Source: Lasiosphaeris hirsuta | Lineage: Eukaryota; Ascomycota; Sordariomycetes; Sordariales; Lasiosphaeriaceae | Length of the DNA stretch: 64,000 nt | Assembly: GCA_030549175.1 (NCBI GenBank) | Contig: JAUKUA010000001.1 | Span: 2,914,001 to 2,978,000 of the forward strand | Direction of reading: 5' to 3' | Shown: positions 33,631 through 45,825 of the stretch, piece by piece | Layout: each line of letters opens with the position of its first letter | How positions within the stretch are numbered: position 1 is the stretch's first letter | Position numbers and translations under genes: made by a program | The notes under the pieces: model-generated | Told to the model about the DNA's origin: nothing | The model's input: the letters and a program-made list of their open reading frames with translations, nothing else | Databases searched by the model: none

Positions 33631-36018
33631 CTATTTGACCTCTTGCTCCATGGTTAGGTTCTGCACTCCGGTGATCAACTCGCCATTCAGGTCGGCCACC
33701 GTAATACGTGGTGAGTGGCTCTCCTTCTTGGCCAGTGTCACAAGTTGGGTGTGATCCTGAGCCAAATCTTCCTGCTCAACATCATCGTCGCCCTCCTCAT
33801 CGCCCTCCTCGTCTCCCCCCTCGTCATCGGCATCCTCGTCGTCGAGTGTTACTGACTCTATCATCCGGTCTTCTGCTTCATAATCGCCACTCATGATGCT
33901 CCCCTCGCCGTACTCATCGGCGGAATTATGTGAAATGTAGCTGTCCCCCAAAGCCTCGCCTATCTCATCGTCTTCATCCTCGGCATACTGACTGTCATGA
34001 TCGTCCTCGGCGCCTTCAGCCTCATCTTCGTCCTCGGTATCACTCGCCGAGAACTCGTCAAGCTCAAGCGGCGTGTCGCGCCAATATTTGAAGTCCGTAT
34101 AGTCCTCGCCGCCGCCCTTGATAAGGGTGCTGACGGGCGGGAAGTAGTGATCGACAACTTCTGTCATGTTGACGTAGCTCAGCTTGAGCTTGTTAAGACT
34201 CAGCAGATCCAGTGACACCTCGGCGTTGGAGTTGATCGTAAAAATACGGGTCCGAGGCACGTCTACCGTGCGGTAGGAAATCTGGTCGGTGAACCGGTTG
34301 CCAAAACCGGCATAGAAGGGAGTTCGGTCCGTCCCGTAAAGGTTGCGGATGTCCCGTAAGGTTGACATTTTGAACACTTCAGGCTTGCGCAGGTAGATCT
34401 CACGACGGAGCGCAGCCATCGTCCGGTCTGGGGACAGAATGGTAGGCCCCCGAGGCAGACGATATCTATCCTGAACAACACCAGCAAGGTATGCCCTCGT
34501 AGTATCAGACTGTCCGACCGATCGGCTAGTGAGGTACATGATGTTATAGCCATTGGCCGCGATGTCGCAATACAACTTGGCCACACCTGCGTGGGTCCAA
34601 TCTCGACCGATCATGTTGAGCACATGGCCAAGGGCATCAGACTTGGTGATAGTGCCATCGATATCCGATATGACAACGGGGACCTCGTGTTTCCACAGGT
34701 ACATGAATGCCGTACATGTCGCCCGATTTACAGTGAAGCTCATGGAGTTCTCGCCAGGTTTCAAGCTCAAGGCCTTCAACTGATCGCTAGTCAACCGCAA
34801 GGTCTTAGCGTAGTTTCGGTTTGGGTCCCCGACAGCCGGAGTGCCAGGGGAGCTTGGAGGTGTCTGCAGTGCCATATGACCGACATCTGATTCGGTCCTT
34901 CTGTGGCCTGGGAGGATGCTAGGAGAAGCAGTGAGGTCGCTACCGTCGCTTTGATACCCGGGATCGGATGCGGCGTCTATGGCCAGAGTAGGCGCGGCGT
35001 GCAAAGAAGAAACCATCGCCTTCTTCGTCGCGGCGTCTTTGGCCTCCTGACTGCTGTAGATCCAGAGATTTCCTTGGTCATCGACCCCAAAGAGCGCACC
35101 AATGTTATAGTTGCCATCCAGCTCTTCGGCTAGGACTTTTCGTGCTAAAATCTCAGCCCTCAGGGCACCTTCGTCGTCACTCTTAAATCCTGTCATATCC
35201 AACATTAAGTCGCCCGTTTCCGTAACGCGGGATGGAATGTTGACAGCGGACAACTCCTTGGATAGGTTCCAGGCCCTTTGGAGAGCCTCGGGAGGTGCTA
35301 GGGGAGGTGGACTGTGTGACCTATCCGAATAATTCGGGCTGTCGCCGTCGGCAGACCCGTCGGTGAGCTCCAGGTCCCTCGTCTCCTGTCTTGATGATCG
35401 TCGTAGGATATCGTCGCTTTGCGGGCGCTGAGGGGACCAATCTCCTGATGACAATCCCTTAGAGAGCTCTGGAGAGTTTGATCGAGGCGTAAGCAACCCT
35501 GTGTGCTCATTAGCGAGGCCGCAGCCCCACGCAGGAAAGTTACGGCACTCACCATCTCGCCCAGGCGCAGAGTACAGCGTAGTAGGCAGTGGCCTGTAAA
35601 AGCTTACAGAACGAGTCTTCCCTACCACATCATTGAGATCCAGTGTCTCGGGCTCCTGAAGCCCAGCTGTTCCTAGCTGCTGCGCATGGAGAGGGGGACT
35701 CGAGGCAGGTGACACCAGTGGCGAAGTCTGCAAGCTTTGGGGGATCGTGTCTGTCGTTTCGAAAACAAAAAAGGCCTCTCCTCCCTCGCCTAGCTTCATC
35801 GAATATTCTTGCTTGACGCCATTGACTTTGAACTCGACCTTCTTCTCATAGGGGCGCAAGAGGGAGAATTTGCCGAAGCGCACGTGAAAGGGCGAACACG
35901 CAAGGGTTCCATCCTCCTGTTCGACAACAATGACATCGATGGCGCCGCTAAGAGTGGCGGGGTTGATAGAGTTCCATGCCGTCGAGACAGAGTCGCTGAG
36001 GTTCCTGACGTACTGCAT
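33631..36018 (-). CDS. Lipin-type phosphatidate phosphatase (Ned1/Pah1/Smp2)
   Basis: A single exon encodes 795 residues from ATG 36018 (MQYVRNLSDSVSTAW) to TAG. The N-LIP domain covers residues 1 to about 90 (SGAIDVIVVEQEDGTLACSP, FHVRFGKFSLLRP). A long disordered, phosphorylatable linker follows. The C-terminal LNS2/HAD domain starts near 430 and contains the catalytic DIDGT at about 451-455, then SDALGHVLNMIGRDWTH, MYLTSRSVGQ and FYAGFGNRFTD. The tail from about 660 is extremely acidic (runs of E and D). The enzyme dephosphorylates phosphatidate to diacylglycerol for triacylglycerol and phospholipid synthesis, and controls nuclear membrane growth. In fission yeast the homolog is Ned1. Membrane access is normally governed by the N-terminal amphipathic helix and linker phosphorylation. 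Confidence 0.95.
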   Translation of the reverse strand: MQYVRNLSDSVSTAWNSINPATLSGAIDVIVVEQEDGTLACSPFHVRFGKFSLLRPYEKKVEFKVNGVKQEYSMKLGEGGEAFFVFETTDTIPQSLQTSPLVSPASSPPLHAQQLGTAGLQEPETLDLNDVVGKTRSVSFYRPLPTTLYSAPGRDGECRNFPAWGCGLANEHTGLLTPRSNSPELSKGLSSGDWSPQRPQSDDILRRSSRQETRDLELTDGSADGDSPNYSDRSHSPPPLAPPEALQRAWNLSKELSAVNIPSRVTETGDLMLDMTGFKSDDEGALRAEILARKVLAEELDGNYNIGALFGVDDQGNLWIYSSQEAKDAATKKAMVSSLHAAPTLAIDAASDPGYQSDGSDLTASPSILPGHRRTESDVGHMALQTPPSSPGTPAVGDPNRNYAKTLRLTSDQLKALSLKPGENSMSFTVNRATCTAFMYLWKHEVPVVISDIDGTITKSDALGHVLNMIGRDWTHAGVAKLYCDIAANGYNIMYLTSRSVGQSDTTRAYLAGVVQDRYRLPRGPTILSPDRTMAALRREIYLRKPEVFKMSTLRDIRNLYGTDRTPFYAGFGNRFTDQISYRTVDVPRTRIFTINSNAEVSLDLLSLNKLKLSYVNMTEVVDHYFPPVSTLIKGGGEDYTDFKYWRDTPLELDEFSASDTEDEDEAEGAEDDHDSQYAEDEDDEIGEALGDSYISHNSADEYGEGSIMSGDYEAEDRMIESVTLDDEDADDEGGDEEGDEEGDDDVEQEDLAQDHTQLVTLAKKESHSPRITVADLNGELITGVQNLTMEQEVK

Positions 36019-39000
36019 GGTATATGAATGGCGACTTATCGGAGGGGTCCTCGATGCCCAAGAAGGAACTGGTGCGCGTGGTCGCAGCAGCCAGACTTGG
36101 GCGTGTCGCAATCGGCGTGTTTTTATACAATTCCGCAAGCCTTCAGAGATCTATGGTTGCACTGGGTGCTTGGGCAGAGTGCCAGCAGCTTAGGGGTCGG
36201 GAAAGCAATATTGGAGCCCGATGCGGACAGAATGCCGAGGGGTCGCGGCCACTTGTGTTGGAGGGGGCCGTTCGTGGTTTGACCTGATTCAATATGGATA
36301 TGTGCAAGAAACGTGCCGGCCGCGAACTGGCAAATGCGTTCGACTGAATGCGTCGGGCAGCGCAGAAGGAATGTTGATTAGATGACGGAGTCGGGTAGCG
36401 AACGGAGGGGAATGTGAGTTGTAAGGCTGGTCGGCAGCGTGCGGGCAAGTGGGTGGTGACAACCGAGAAGCTCGAGCTTCAGCCAACCCGATTAGCGGCT
36501 GATGAGGGGACGAAGTCGAGTGGGGAGCGAACAGATTATGTCCTGAAACTAGGCGCCCTGAATCTAAATAACTATACTTTCCGAAATGCGTGCAACGAGC
36601 GATTGGATCTCTTTCAGCACCAAAGCGCAAACGGAGAGTTGTCTAGTGTGAGTCTGGGAAAGCGCTGGAAAGCACTCAGGCGGAGGAGAAAGCGAGCAGC
36701 TGAGATGCGCAGAGACTCAATCACGAGGGCTCAACAATCCCAGCCGCAGTCCCCAATCGCTCACCCGCTCTTTGCCGAGTTGGGCGCCTTGAGGGACACG
36801 GTCGGTACCTTGGCTCACCGAACTACACAGTTGTCAGGAGCTGTGGCCCCAGCCGAGGCCTATGTATCTTGCAGGTTCCTGCTAACGGGCTCCCCGGAAA
36901 TTAGGACCCTTGTCTAGGTCTTGGTCCTCTCACTGATGTCATGGACCCTCACCTCAGTCAGCCTCGCTTCGCGCTCTGGGACACATGCAAACGAAAGACA
37001 AACCCCTATCCTATCGTACTTGAAAAACGAAAGCGGGTTCTCGTTTATATTGTAGCATTCTTCTAGACTTGGTAATGGCTTCTGAAGACCCAGACACAAC
37101 TGATACTGCAAGGGCAATAGGAGGTCTTCTTTACACCAACTTCGGATCTCCCCATTCTGCGGCCCTGGACACGGGCACTGAACACCTAGGACTGGACACG
37201 CCCGCATCTGATCCAGCAGGCATATGTATGCTGTGTACACTAACGAGCAGTTAGGAACCCCAGCGCCCGCAAATGTTCCACGCGCGGACTGATTCACTAG
37301 TTTTTTTTAGTTTTTTTTTTTTTTAACGGGGACGTGTGCTTTTGCGCTTCTGTCCAACGGCATCGCTGGTATGGTCCGTATGGATGAGCGCGTGGCCAGC
37401 CCACAAAAGCATTGAGCTTCTAATTGTTGGGGAAATGCCCGCTCTCCCCAGCCCGCCCGGCGCAAGCCGCTTTAATTGACTGATTGACGGGGGGGAGGTC
37501 CAGGCGGTGAACGGGATAGGCGGCAATTTAGTTGAGGAGAAAAGGGTCCCGTGGATGTCCCAAAGAGGATCCGAGTACTCGGAGCCGGTACAGCCAAAGC
37601 TCAGGGTTAAAAACTATTACCGGTACCTCTCAAATCCGACTGCTTGCTGTCTGTCTGCACAGAAGACTTAAGGAAAGAGCCCAGGCCACGGTGTCAGTGC
37701 CATCGTCGAATCTGATGAATTAGGTCCACAGAGTCCATGCCTAGGCCCAAAAATCGGCACAAAAAACCTCGATTTCGAACCGAAGTCTCTTGGCGCAAGT
37801 GCCCATCCTTCCCAGGAAGGCAAGTATCTCCGACCAGTAGATATAGGGTTCCATACCTTAAACAAGAGGTCTACCTTGATTATAGCAGCCAGTCTTTGCC
37901 TGCAACGACAATTCGCAAACGGACATTCGCCCCCTTCTACTGTCTTTACTCTACAAGGCCGCCACGGCAATACGAGTGCTGCATGCCATATATCGGCAGT
38001 GTCATTGGAGTGTCCAATAGTACCCCACAGGCGCAGCTCGTAAGACGTTGACAATTACACAGCATATGTTTTCCCGAGAGTGACGGCGATTCTGTTAGAC
38101 CTGGGGCCAACTTGAGGCACACAATAGATTGAATGTGATACTTGTTGAAAAGCGGCAGTTCTCGATGGCTTTGCTATAAGACAAACGCCCATGACCCCAA
38201 GATATAGCTTATTCTAGTAGCTTATTCATTGCCCATGCGGACTTAATGCTCTGAGATGGAGTATGCAACTTTTAAGTTTCCGTGTGTCTCGCTGCCCATT
38301 CAAGCCGCGCATGCACATTCGCAGCAAATGTGCATATCCCGTTAATTCGCACACCCTACGAGGCGCCGTTGTGTTTAGAATTTAATTGCACGTTCGAGAC
38401 GTTTCAACTGGACTGCACAACGTTTTGATATCGTCTGCACGTGTTGGGGAGATGGGAAGGTGGAGAGGTCGGATGGAGAGGTTCAGTCTAACCGCAACTA
38501 GAATGCCGTGAAGAGCGTTGGAGGAGGCCCGATCGCCCAGCTTCCGCCCAGCTTCAAGGAAACGGGGCCATCTCGGCCATTTCTGCCCGACTACCGAAAA
38601 TCGCGGGAGAGCAGCCGGGGAGAAGATGCAGTGCGGGCACTGTGTTATGCTGTTGATGAAACGGGTGCTAGGGAAGAAAACCCAGCGCCTGTCATGTCCC
38701 TGGTCGCGCCCGCCCCAGGTCATGCTAGATGCCAGGACATGCGCTGAAAATCCCTTTTGTGCATACCACCCAGCCGAGCAAGGTTAAGGGAAGGGCCTAG
38801 GCACGCTTCCCATGTTGTTGCCGGCTTTTGGGGGGAGCTTCTGGCACTTGTCAACGTCTCCAAATTTGAACCATTTTTTGCTCCAAAGGGCAGACTCACA
38901 CTGGCTCCAAGTTTTGACAATTACTTCCGGCCAGGCAGCGGAGGAGACCATCTAGGACGCTGTGTGTTTTTGTTTGGTTACCTTTCGTTCTTTTTCTTCT

Positions 39001-39149
39001 TTTTCCGGGGGGGGCCTCTGCGATTCATTCCTAACCCCACTCTGCCGTCCAACATCTTTTTCCTTCTCCGCGAAACCGACTCCCGACTTGTCCTCCTTCT
39101 TCCCTTGGAATCCCGGCCTTTGGACGCTCCTTTTTCGCATCGCAACGCT
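36019..39149. other. Divergent intergenic region, about 3.1 kb
   Basis: It holds the lipin promoter at the left and the promoter of the fibronectin-III gene at the right. A 167-codon open frame at 36414-36917 (plus) has no motif and opposes another frame, so I do not call it. T-runs occur at 37301-37324, and 38040-38400 is AT-rich. A CT-rich leader-like stretch precedes 39150. Confidence 0.5.
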
Positions 39150-42100
39150 ATGTCATGGATCTCATGGACGTCGCTAGTTCCCACGCTTCTCATCCTCTTG
39201 GCCACCCTTGCCTGGTGGTATTCTGAACCTAAGACTGCGCTCGTCAACCTGATCGCATTCGGTGGCATAATATTTTTCTGCTGCACCGTCGCCCCCAACG
39301 TCTCTCGCATCCTGCGGTCGTCAACATACGACTCATATGCCAACGCCGCCGCCATTCTTCATCTTGATCACTTCGTCGTGAGGCATGCGAATATGTTGCT
39401 GACTGGTGCCGCTGTTGTGTGGTACGTGGATCTCCAGTGCTGTTGTGCCGTGCCGTGTCATATCGACGCCCTCTCCCCCTTTCCCCCTTGGTGGGGTGCG
39501 ACGCGAAGCTATAGCCTCAACGGTGGTTCTAACCGGTGCATGTGTGTAGGCTGGTACGAAGGGCGTGGCAGACGCTATGGAAGCCTGTCCCCGAATTGAT
39601 TAGTATCCTCGGTGTCGATGTCCCTGATCCTCCAGATGTCTCGCTGGCAGGCATCCGAGCCGATGCGGCGACCCTGAACTGGACACGCCCTCCCGCGAAT
39701 CGACCTGTCCAAAAGTTCTTGATACAGGTCAATGGGGTAGTGGGTAAGTAAGGCCAAAGAAAGGCGCCGCCATGGCACGATCTCTATTTATGGGAGGCAA
39801 ACCCTAACATTCTTAAACTACAGTGGGGGATGTTGCCGCAAACCAAGAACCAGCCATTGTCGTCAGCGGCCTAAAGCCCAATCATTTCTACAACGTTCGC
39901 GTGATTGCAGTGGGCTCCAATAACTTCCAGGCTGGCAGTAGGGTCATTCGACTACGGACATTTACTCGCGATGGACGACCACAGCTCGGGAATTCGCGTC
40001 TTCCTGCGAACTTCATGGTTGAGGAGCCGCATGTTTCTGCGCAGGGGGAATACACGGATGAAAATGGTGTACTGCGGAGCTCGGTCCCCGGATTGGAAAC
40101 TGCCACACCCGCAGAAGGAATAGCCTCGCCAGCTCGAGACGGCAACTCTGCTGCCGTATCCGGGCCGCGCCGAAATACTGTCACCCGACGCCACTCGCCG
40201 TCTACCACGAGCATCGACCAGGCACCGATGCGAGACGAGATGAATGAAAACTCCAAGAAAACGTTGCCCGAATTGACAGAAAAGTTTGAGAGTATTCGAA
40301 GAGAAACTGAGGAAATGATATCGCTGATTGGAAAAGAGGAAGCCGAGAACAGGAGGCTATTGGATGAGCTGGAAGCAGAGAAGCAGGAGAAGAAAAGGGA
40401 GCAAAAGAAGAAGGAGGAGCAGACAGAGAAGCTGAAGAGAGATGTCAACTCTTCAGACCGGTCGATGCGCGTCGCCATGCAGCGCAAGGCGCAAAAGGAT
40501 AAACTCATCAAGGAGAAACAGATTGAGCGAGCCAAGTTCACTGATAACATCGGCAAATGGGAGAGATCTATGGGGGATATGCGAAGAGATCAGGCGAACT
40601 TCGACCACCAGATGCGCGAGCTTGTAGAAGAGCGAGACCAAAAGTTGGAACGCTTCCGCGAAGCCAACGGCGAGCTTCAGACGGAATGTTCGCAGCTAGA
40701 GACTGAGCTCAAAGATAAGCGCGATCAAGTGAAAGACCTTGAAGAAGCGCGGAAGAACCTGCCAGGAGGGGAGGAAGACGGCGAGTGGCGCGAAAAGGAA
40801 CACGAGTTAAGACGGGAGGGGCAGCGGCGCAACAGAGATCTTCATGACATGCTTACTCTGGAGAATAAGCACTCAAGAAAGCTCGATGAACAACTTCGCG
40901 TTCTCAGTATGCAGATACAACACATCCCCCAGAGTGGCTACGGGCCGTTCGGCCAGGCAAACACGTCCGGTCTCGACTTTGAAAATCCAACACTCAACCA
41001 GCTCAAGCGACGCAGCCGAAACAGCAACTCCCTATCCAATGTTTCACTCTCATCTCCGCTGCCGGCGTACTCGCAGATCGACCCGGCCCTCTCGGGTCCT
41101 GGGGGGTTTGCCAGCTCGCGGTCTGCAAATGCGCCTCCGGGATTTGCCCCTGGACTTTTCATGGATCTCTCCGACATGCCGGGACGCCTTGACGAAGCAG
41201 GTTTCAGAGCCTCCTCTGCTCCGCTAAGTCCATCAGCTACGGCTCTTCTGCCATCCAACATTTTAGATGACTTTGACGACGAAGAGCCCAGTCCAGCATC
41301 CCGATTTGCGCCCGACCCTTTCCTACCTCACCACAACGGATTGCAACACAGCGGGTCCCCCGACAACGATCCCCAGTCACCGGCGTCTTCAGGTCGATCT
41401 ATGAGCATTCTCTCCAGTCCCCATGGATCGTCTCATAACCTACCGTTTCCCACATATCAAACCGACATGTCTGACAGACGGGCACTCGGCTCGACTGCCA
41501 CGATTTCATCCACTACCGCCGCAGATGCGCCTGCGAACAAGCTAATAGAGTTTTTCTCGTTCCAACGATCACGGACCGCGAAAGTCATGGAAGGAGAAGG
41601 ACCAGCGTTGGGTAGCCTCAAGCAAGGACAGAGCCAGTCCTTTCCGCGGCATGCTGACGATCCTGACGGTATGACAAACAAGCGGCGGATCAGTCTTTCG
41701 AGCACCTGGAACATGTTCAACCGCAATTCAGCAGGACCGGACATTTTGGAAACACATGCCCCGAACTCGAGAATGTTTTCGGCTAGAAGCTTCAACCCCT
41801 TCTCCAGTTCGCACAGGGCAGCGGGCGGAAGCCTGCTCGCTGAGCGAGATTCCGGTAGCCCACGGCCTGCTAGTATCGCTTCTACAGACTTCCCACGGCC
41901 GTCTACCGATTCAGGCTCGATTTGGGGTCCCCCTCACGACGCGTCGGGGCTCGGAAAGCAGAGGAACCTGTGGCCAGAGAATACTACTTGGTCCAGGAAC
42001 CCATCCCGACGGCCATCGCTACACGGCTCCCCATCAGCACTGAAGACAACCCTAGCTTCTGCGGACGACGAAATCTTGGATGAGGATGATACGGCGCCTA

Positions 42101-42903
42101 ACGCGAGGGAAGTTGGGGTTATCGGTAGTCGCCCATCACAATCTTCGAAAGCCCTCGGACGTCTAAATCCTAATGCGCCAGCCTTTATTGGATCTCTGTT
42201 CAAACCAAAGACGGAAAGGGAGAGAGAGAGGGACGGAAAAGGCCACAGATCCAAAGAGAGAACCAAGGACCTCAGCAAGCCTAAGAGCAGGGAAACATCA
42301 GCCACAACACCGGACACTTCGCATCCTCCGTCTATTGATATTGAGTCTCCGGCAGACTCGCGCAGATCTCGAGATGGGTATTCGGTGCACACGCAAACAT
42401 CGGTATCCGAGTCTCGGGACTCGTTGTCTCTGGACCAGTCTTTCTCGAATACTCCGTCAGAGCCAACCAGTGCCGGGCTCGGCAGCAGCGTCAAGGATGA
42501 GAATGTGGTCCGCAAGCTCTTTCGAAAAAGTAGTTCGAGTAAGTTCAGCCTTCCGGGACGACTCGGCGGCAAGGACTCGAGCCTGTTCAAGAAAGGGCCG
42601 AGTAGCACGGCCAGCGGAGCCAACTCGGACAAGGGTATATCGCTGGAGCGGTCAAGCATTGGCGACTTTGACGATCTTGCCGCTGATGAAGCATCAAATG
42701 GGAGCTTTGTCGCACGCGGCTATGACAGCGTCACAAGCAGTCCAAGCCTCGGGCCAGCGTCGAGCATTAAGGGCAGTAAGGACGGCAAGACGCCTGTGCG
42801 GTGGCTCAGCACATTTAGTAAAAAGGGAAAGAGGGAGAAGGAAAGCTTGGAGCTAGAGAGAGAGAGGTCGCAGGTATCAGAGTCAGATGGGGGAATGGAA
42901 TGA
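39150..42903 (+). CDS. Membrane-anchored fibronectin type III and coiled-coil protein
   Basis: Exons 39150-39421, 39550-39743 and 39824-42903 give 1181 residues. Two hydrophobic segments lie in residues about 8-50 (TLLILLATLAWWY and LIAFGGIIFFCCTVAP), with a further one around 80-91. A fibronectin type III domain covers about 117-205 (PPDVSLAGIRADAATLNWTRP, LKPNHFYNVRVIAVGS). Residues about 295-515 are a strongly charged coiled coil (KKKEEQTEKLKR, RELVEERDQKLERF). The rest is a long Ser/Pro-rich disordered tail with basic patches near the end. Proteins with this layout are conserved in Pezizomycotina; their function is not established to my knowledge. A role at a membrane as scaffold is inference from the layout. 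Confidence 0.82.
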
Positions 42904-43532
42904 AGCCAAAGAGTGGTTCCAAGCTGAGCGGCCGGCATGCCACGTCTATGTGTATATGGGGACGTAGACGCTGGTTGGGCTAGGTGTTCAAATTTATTCC
43001 AAGCGAGTAGTGACAGTGGAAACGAATAGGATAGCAGTGTTGAAAATGTGAGCCGTGATGGCTTGGGTGGTACAAAAGGAAAACCAGAGGGAAGAAGAGG
43101 AGGAAAGTGAAGAATGATGGACACAGGTGCTGCTGCACTTGATAGTAAGACCGGTGACTTGTATACTCAGGTGAGGTCCGCTCTTGGTTGAGGTTGAAGG
43201 CCGAAATGCCGAAGCCGAAGCTCAGCGAGAGTAATTCTAAAACGGTGTGGCTGAAGCTGGATTGAGCTGTTGTGTGGCTGGGGCATTGAGTTTGGAGCTC
43301 AAGGTTCCCTGCAGCTGCAGCGCTACTACCAGGAATCAGGCGACAAAGCTTCGACTTTCCTCATCCTGTCGGATATATATCCTGCACCGTACAATAATAT
43401 AAATACCACACTCACTCGACAAAATACACACGCCCGCCCGTTGCGCCGAATTGATTTCCCGACCTAGCAATTTGGCGACTCTGCACTACCAACGCTACCC
43501 AGTCCGCAGCCGGGCCAAGAATCCACAAGTGA
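42904..43532. other. Intergenic, same-strand genes
   Basis: 3' flank of the fibronectin-III gene and promoter of the twin-CX9C gene. An AT-rich TATA-like stretch (ATATATATCC near 43375, AATATAAATACC near 43395) lies about 135-160 bp before the ATG at 43533. Confidence 0.5.
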
Positions 43533-44184
43533 ATGGCCGCAATGGCCGCCCAGAAGACCGATGGAGGACCCCCAGCAGAAGGCCAGAACAGGGGGAAGCA
43601 GCCAGAGGAGAAGCAGGAACGCATACCATTGCCGATGCGCAATCCGATTCCGCTATCAGCATCACAGGAGGCCGCCGTACGGGACATCTACTACGCGCGG
43701 GTGCGGAGCCAATGTGTCGATGAAATCAAGGGTATATGATGTTTCCCCCACCTCCAGTATGCCACCGCCATGACGGCTTGCTAATCGGCGTGTCTGTCCC
43801 CGGCGTACAGCATTCGCCGACTGCGCCCTCGGCCGCACTTTCACCGTCTCCTGGGCCTGCCGCGACCCGCTCCACGTCATGAACAGCTGCATGAAGGCAC
43901 ACGCGACGCCCGCCGAGTACGACGCCGCGCGCGAGGACTGGTTCGCCGGCCGCATGGAGCGCCAGCGCGAGAAGGAGCGCAAGGCCCGCCGCAAGATCGA
44001 GCAGGAGGCCTTTTTGCGCGAGTGGTGGGGCCTGCCCGAGAAGGACCGCGAGCTGCGCCAGCGCGAGATGGCCAAGCTCAAGAGGGTCGAGAGGTTCGGC
44101 GGGTATGCGGCACCTGGGAGGCCGAGGATAGGGGAAGAAGGGGCCGGGTCGGGCTCGGCAGGGGGTGCGAAGAAGGAGAGGTGA
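43533..44184 (+). CDS. Twin CX9C mitochondrial protein, CMC1 family
   Basis: Exons 43533-43731 and 43811-44184 give 190 residues. The helical hairpin has two exact CX9C motifs: C61-C71 (CVDEIKAFADC, with the intron between K66 and A67) and C83-C93 (CRDPLHVMNSC). This is the signature of proteins oxidised by Mia40 in the mitochondrial intermembrane space. The sequence around them (SQEAAVRDIYYARVRSQC and FTVSWACRDPLHVMNSCMK) matches the CMC1 family, which takes part in cytochrome c oxidase assembly and copper handling. The N-terminal 45 residues are low in complexity. The C-terminal part is a long charged helix rich in Arg, Lys and Glu, longer than in yeast Cmc1. Confidence 0.87.
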
Positions 44185-44541
44185 CGCCGTTTTTTATCGG
44201 GGTGTTGGGGTTGGCGGCGGTGGAGACAGCTGGGAAGATGCGTCCTGAGGGACATCACCTCCGGTCTTTATCCCCAGCTGTCACAGCAGTCGTGAAATCA
44301 AAGGGTTTGATGTTGGCATTGGCACGAATGCGACGGGTAAAATTCCCGACACATGGTGCTAAACGGCGTTGGGATATCATATGGGCACCCCAGCTCGTTG
44401 TTGTTGCAGCAGCGAGACTGAGGACACGCCACTCGTGTACAAAAAAGCATGTTACAAAATCTGCAAAAGGATGATTGAGTTCCGGAATATAGACATAATA
44501 CCGGCATGCGTCTCGTGCCAGGTTCGACACTGCAGCGTTGC
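44185..44541. other. Convergent intergenic CMC1 / D-amino-acid oxidase
   Basis: Shared 3' flank of two convergent genes; nothing else recognised. Confidence 0.6.
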
Positions 44542-45825
44542 TCAAACCGCCCGCTCTTCCAAGTATTGCTGCACCCCCTCTACAACCTCCTGAGCGGCTC
44601 CCCAAGAGAGCTCGAAGCCTCTCCCACCTAGTCCATAGGCATGAAACACAAACCCCTCTCCCTTGACGACCTCACCCTCCAACCTCGGGCCACCCTTCCT
44701 CGTCGGCCTCCGCCCAACAATATCCGCAATCACGGACAGTTCCCCCTCTTTGCCCAGGATAGATGGGTACGCAGCAGCAAAGTTGCGCAGGATAGTCTCC
44801 CTAACCTCGGCCGACGGCCTTACCGCCCAGTTGTCGGGCTCCCTGTTCCCGCCGATAGCAGTGCCGCCGTCGAAGCCACGGGGGACGCAGTAGCTCCAGC
44901 TGCCATCCGCATTCTGCCGCGTGACGGTGGCGTCGCACGCGTTGGCCACTAGGCACATCTGTCCGCGAGTGACAAAGACGTCGAGGTCGTCGCCGAAGCC
45001 GATGCCGGTCGCGTTGACCACGGCGTCGATCTTGGTGCTGTCGTCGGCGAACCCGAGCTCGGACGCGGGCAGCGAGAAGACCTCGGCCGCGGCGCGCAGA
45101 GAGCGCTTGCGGAGGCGGCCGCCCCGGATCGTAAACCGCCGCAGCAGGAAGCAGCAGTACACCATAGGGTTAACGCACCACGTATCATACTCGCAGCCCC
45201 TGGCGGTTTGTTAGCAAGATATTGGGAGGGGGGAAGGTTGTTGTTTACCACTTGACCCGGTCATCAGGGAACTCGGACGGCTCTAGGACCCGGAATCCGG
45301 GCATGTTAAGCTCGCTGGCGCGGTCCGCGGTCAGGGAGATGTAGTCCGGAGGAGGCGCCTCGAGGTACTCTATGCCTTTCATGAAGGTGATACCTGAGGT
45401 CGCATGGTCCGACTTGTCGAGCGCCGACATGCGGGCGTAGGTCACTTGGGAGAAGGCATACTCGCGGGCGTTTTCGCCCGTCGTGACGTTCGGGGGAATC
45501 CTGTGAACGGTAGGTGTTATTTCTTTTTTTTCCTCTTCAGTTCTGAAGAAAATCCACATTCAGGGGCTACACACCACCGGTTGTGAGCGCCACCCCAGGG
45601 GGATGTGTAATTGATTTGGGCCTGGGGGTCGATGGTCTCAAAAGGGGCGGGGAGGTCTCGTGCAATGATTGTCACCGTGTAGCCGTGCTCTTGTAGCAGG
45701 AGAGCTGAGCTGAGCCCGATGACGCCCGCTCTAAGATATCACATCAGCTAGTGATTCTAGTAAGTTGTTGGGTGGTTAAGTATGCAAAGGAGAGTGTACC
45801 CAATGACAACAATGTGCTTTGACAT
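44542..45825 (-). CDS. D-amino-acid oxidase, FAD-dependent
   Basis: Four exons: 45825-45800, 45730-45575, 45500-45249 and 45199-44542, giving 363 residues. The 26-nt first exon encodes MSKHIVVIG, and the dinucleotide-binding motif GAGVIGL is completed across the first intron. Residues from [10 protein letters not shown] match the conserved FAD/active-site segment near residue 55. The C-terminal signature [15 protein letters not shown] fits the D-amino-acid oxidase/aspartate oxidase family pattern. The enzyme oxidises D-amino acids to keto acids, ammonia and hydrogen peroxide. Fungal members are usually peroxisomal, but here the C-terminus is EERAV, not a classical SKL-type signal. Location is therefore uncertain, or a frame beyond an unseen splice would be needed. 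Confidence 0.9.

Noticed and set aside
24935..36018. Genome-wide reassignment of TAG to sense
   Set aside because: Phospholipase B, lipin and Maf all end at TAG exactly where their families end, so TAG works as a stop here.
36414..36917. 167-codon open frame between lipin and the fibronectin-III gene
   Set aside because: No motif, no flanking exon signals, and it lies in the promoter region of lipin.
37740..37800. Possible tRNA B-box on the minus strand (GGTTCGAAATC)
   Set aside because: The flanking bases do not form a T-arm stem and no A-box or acceptor stem is found at the right distance.
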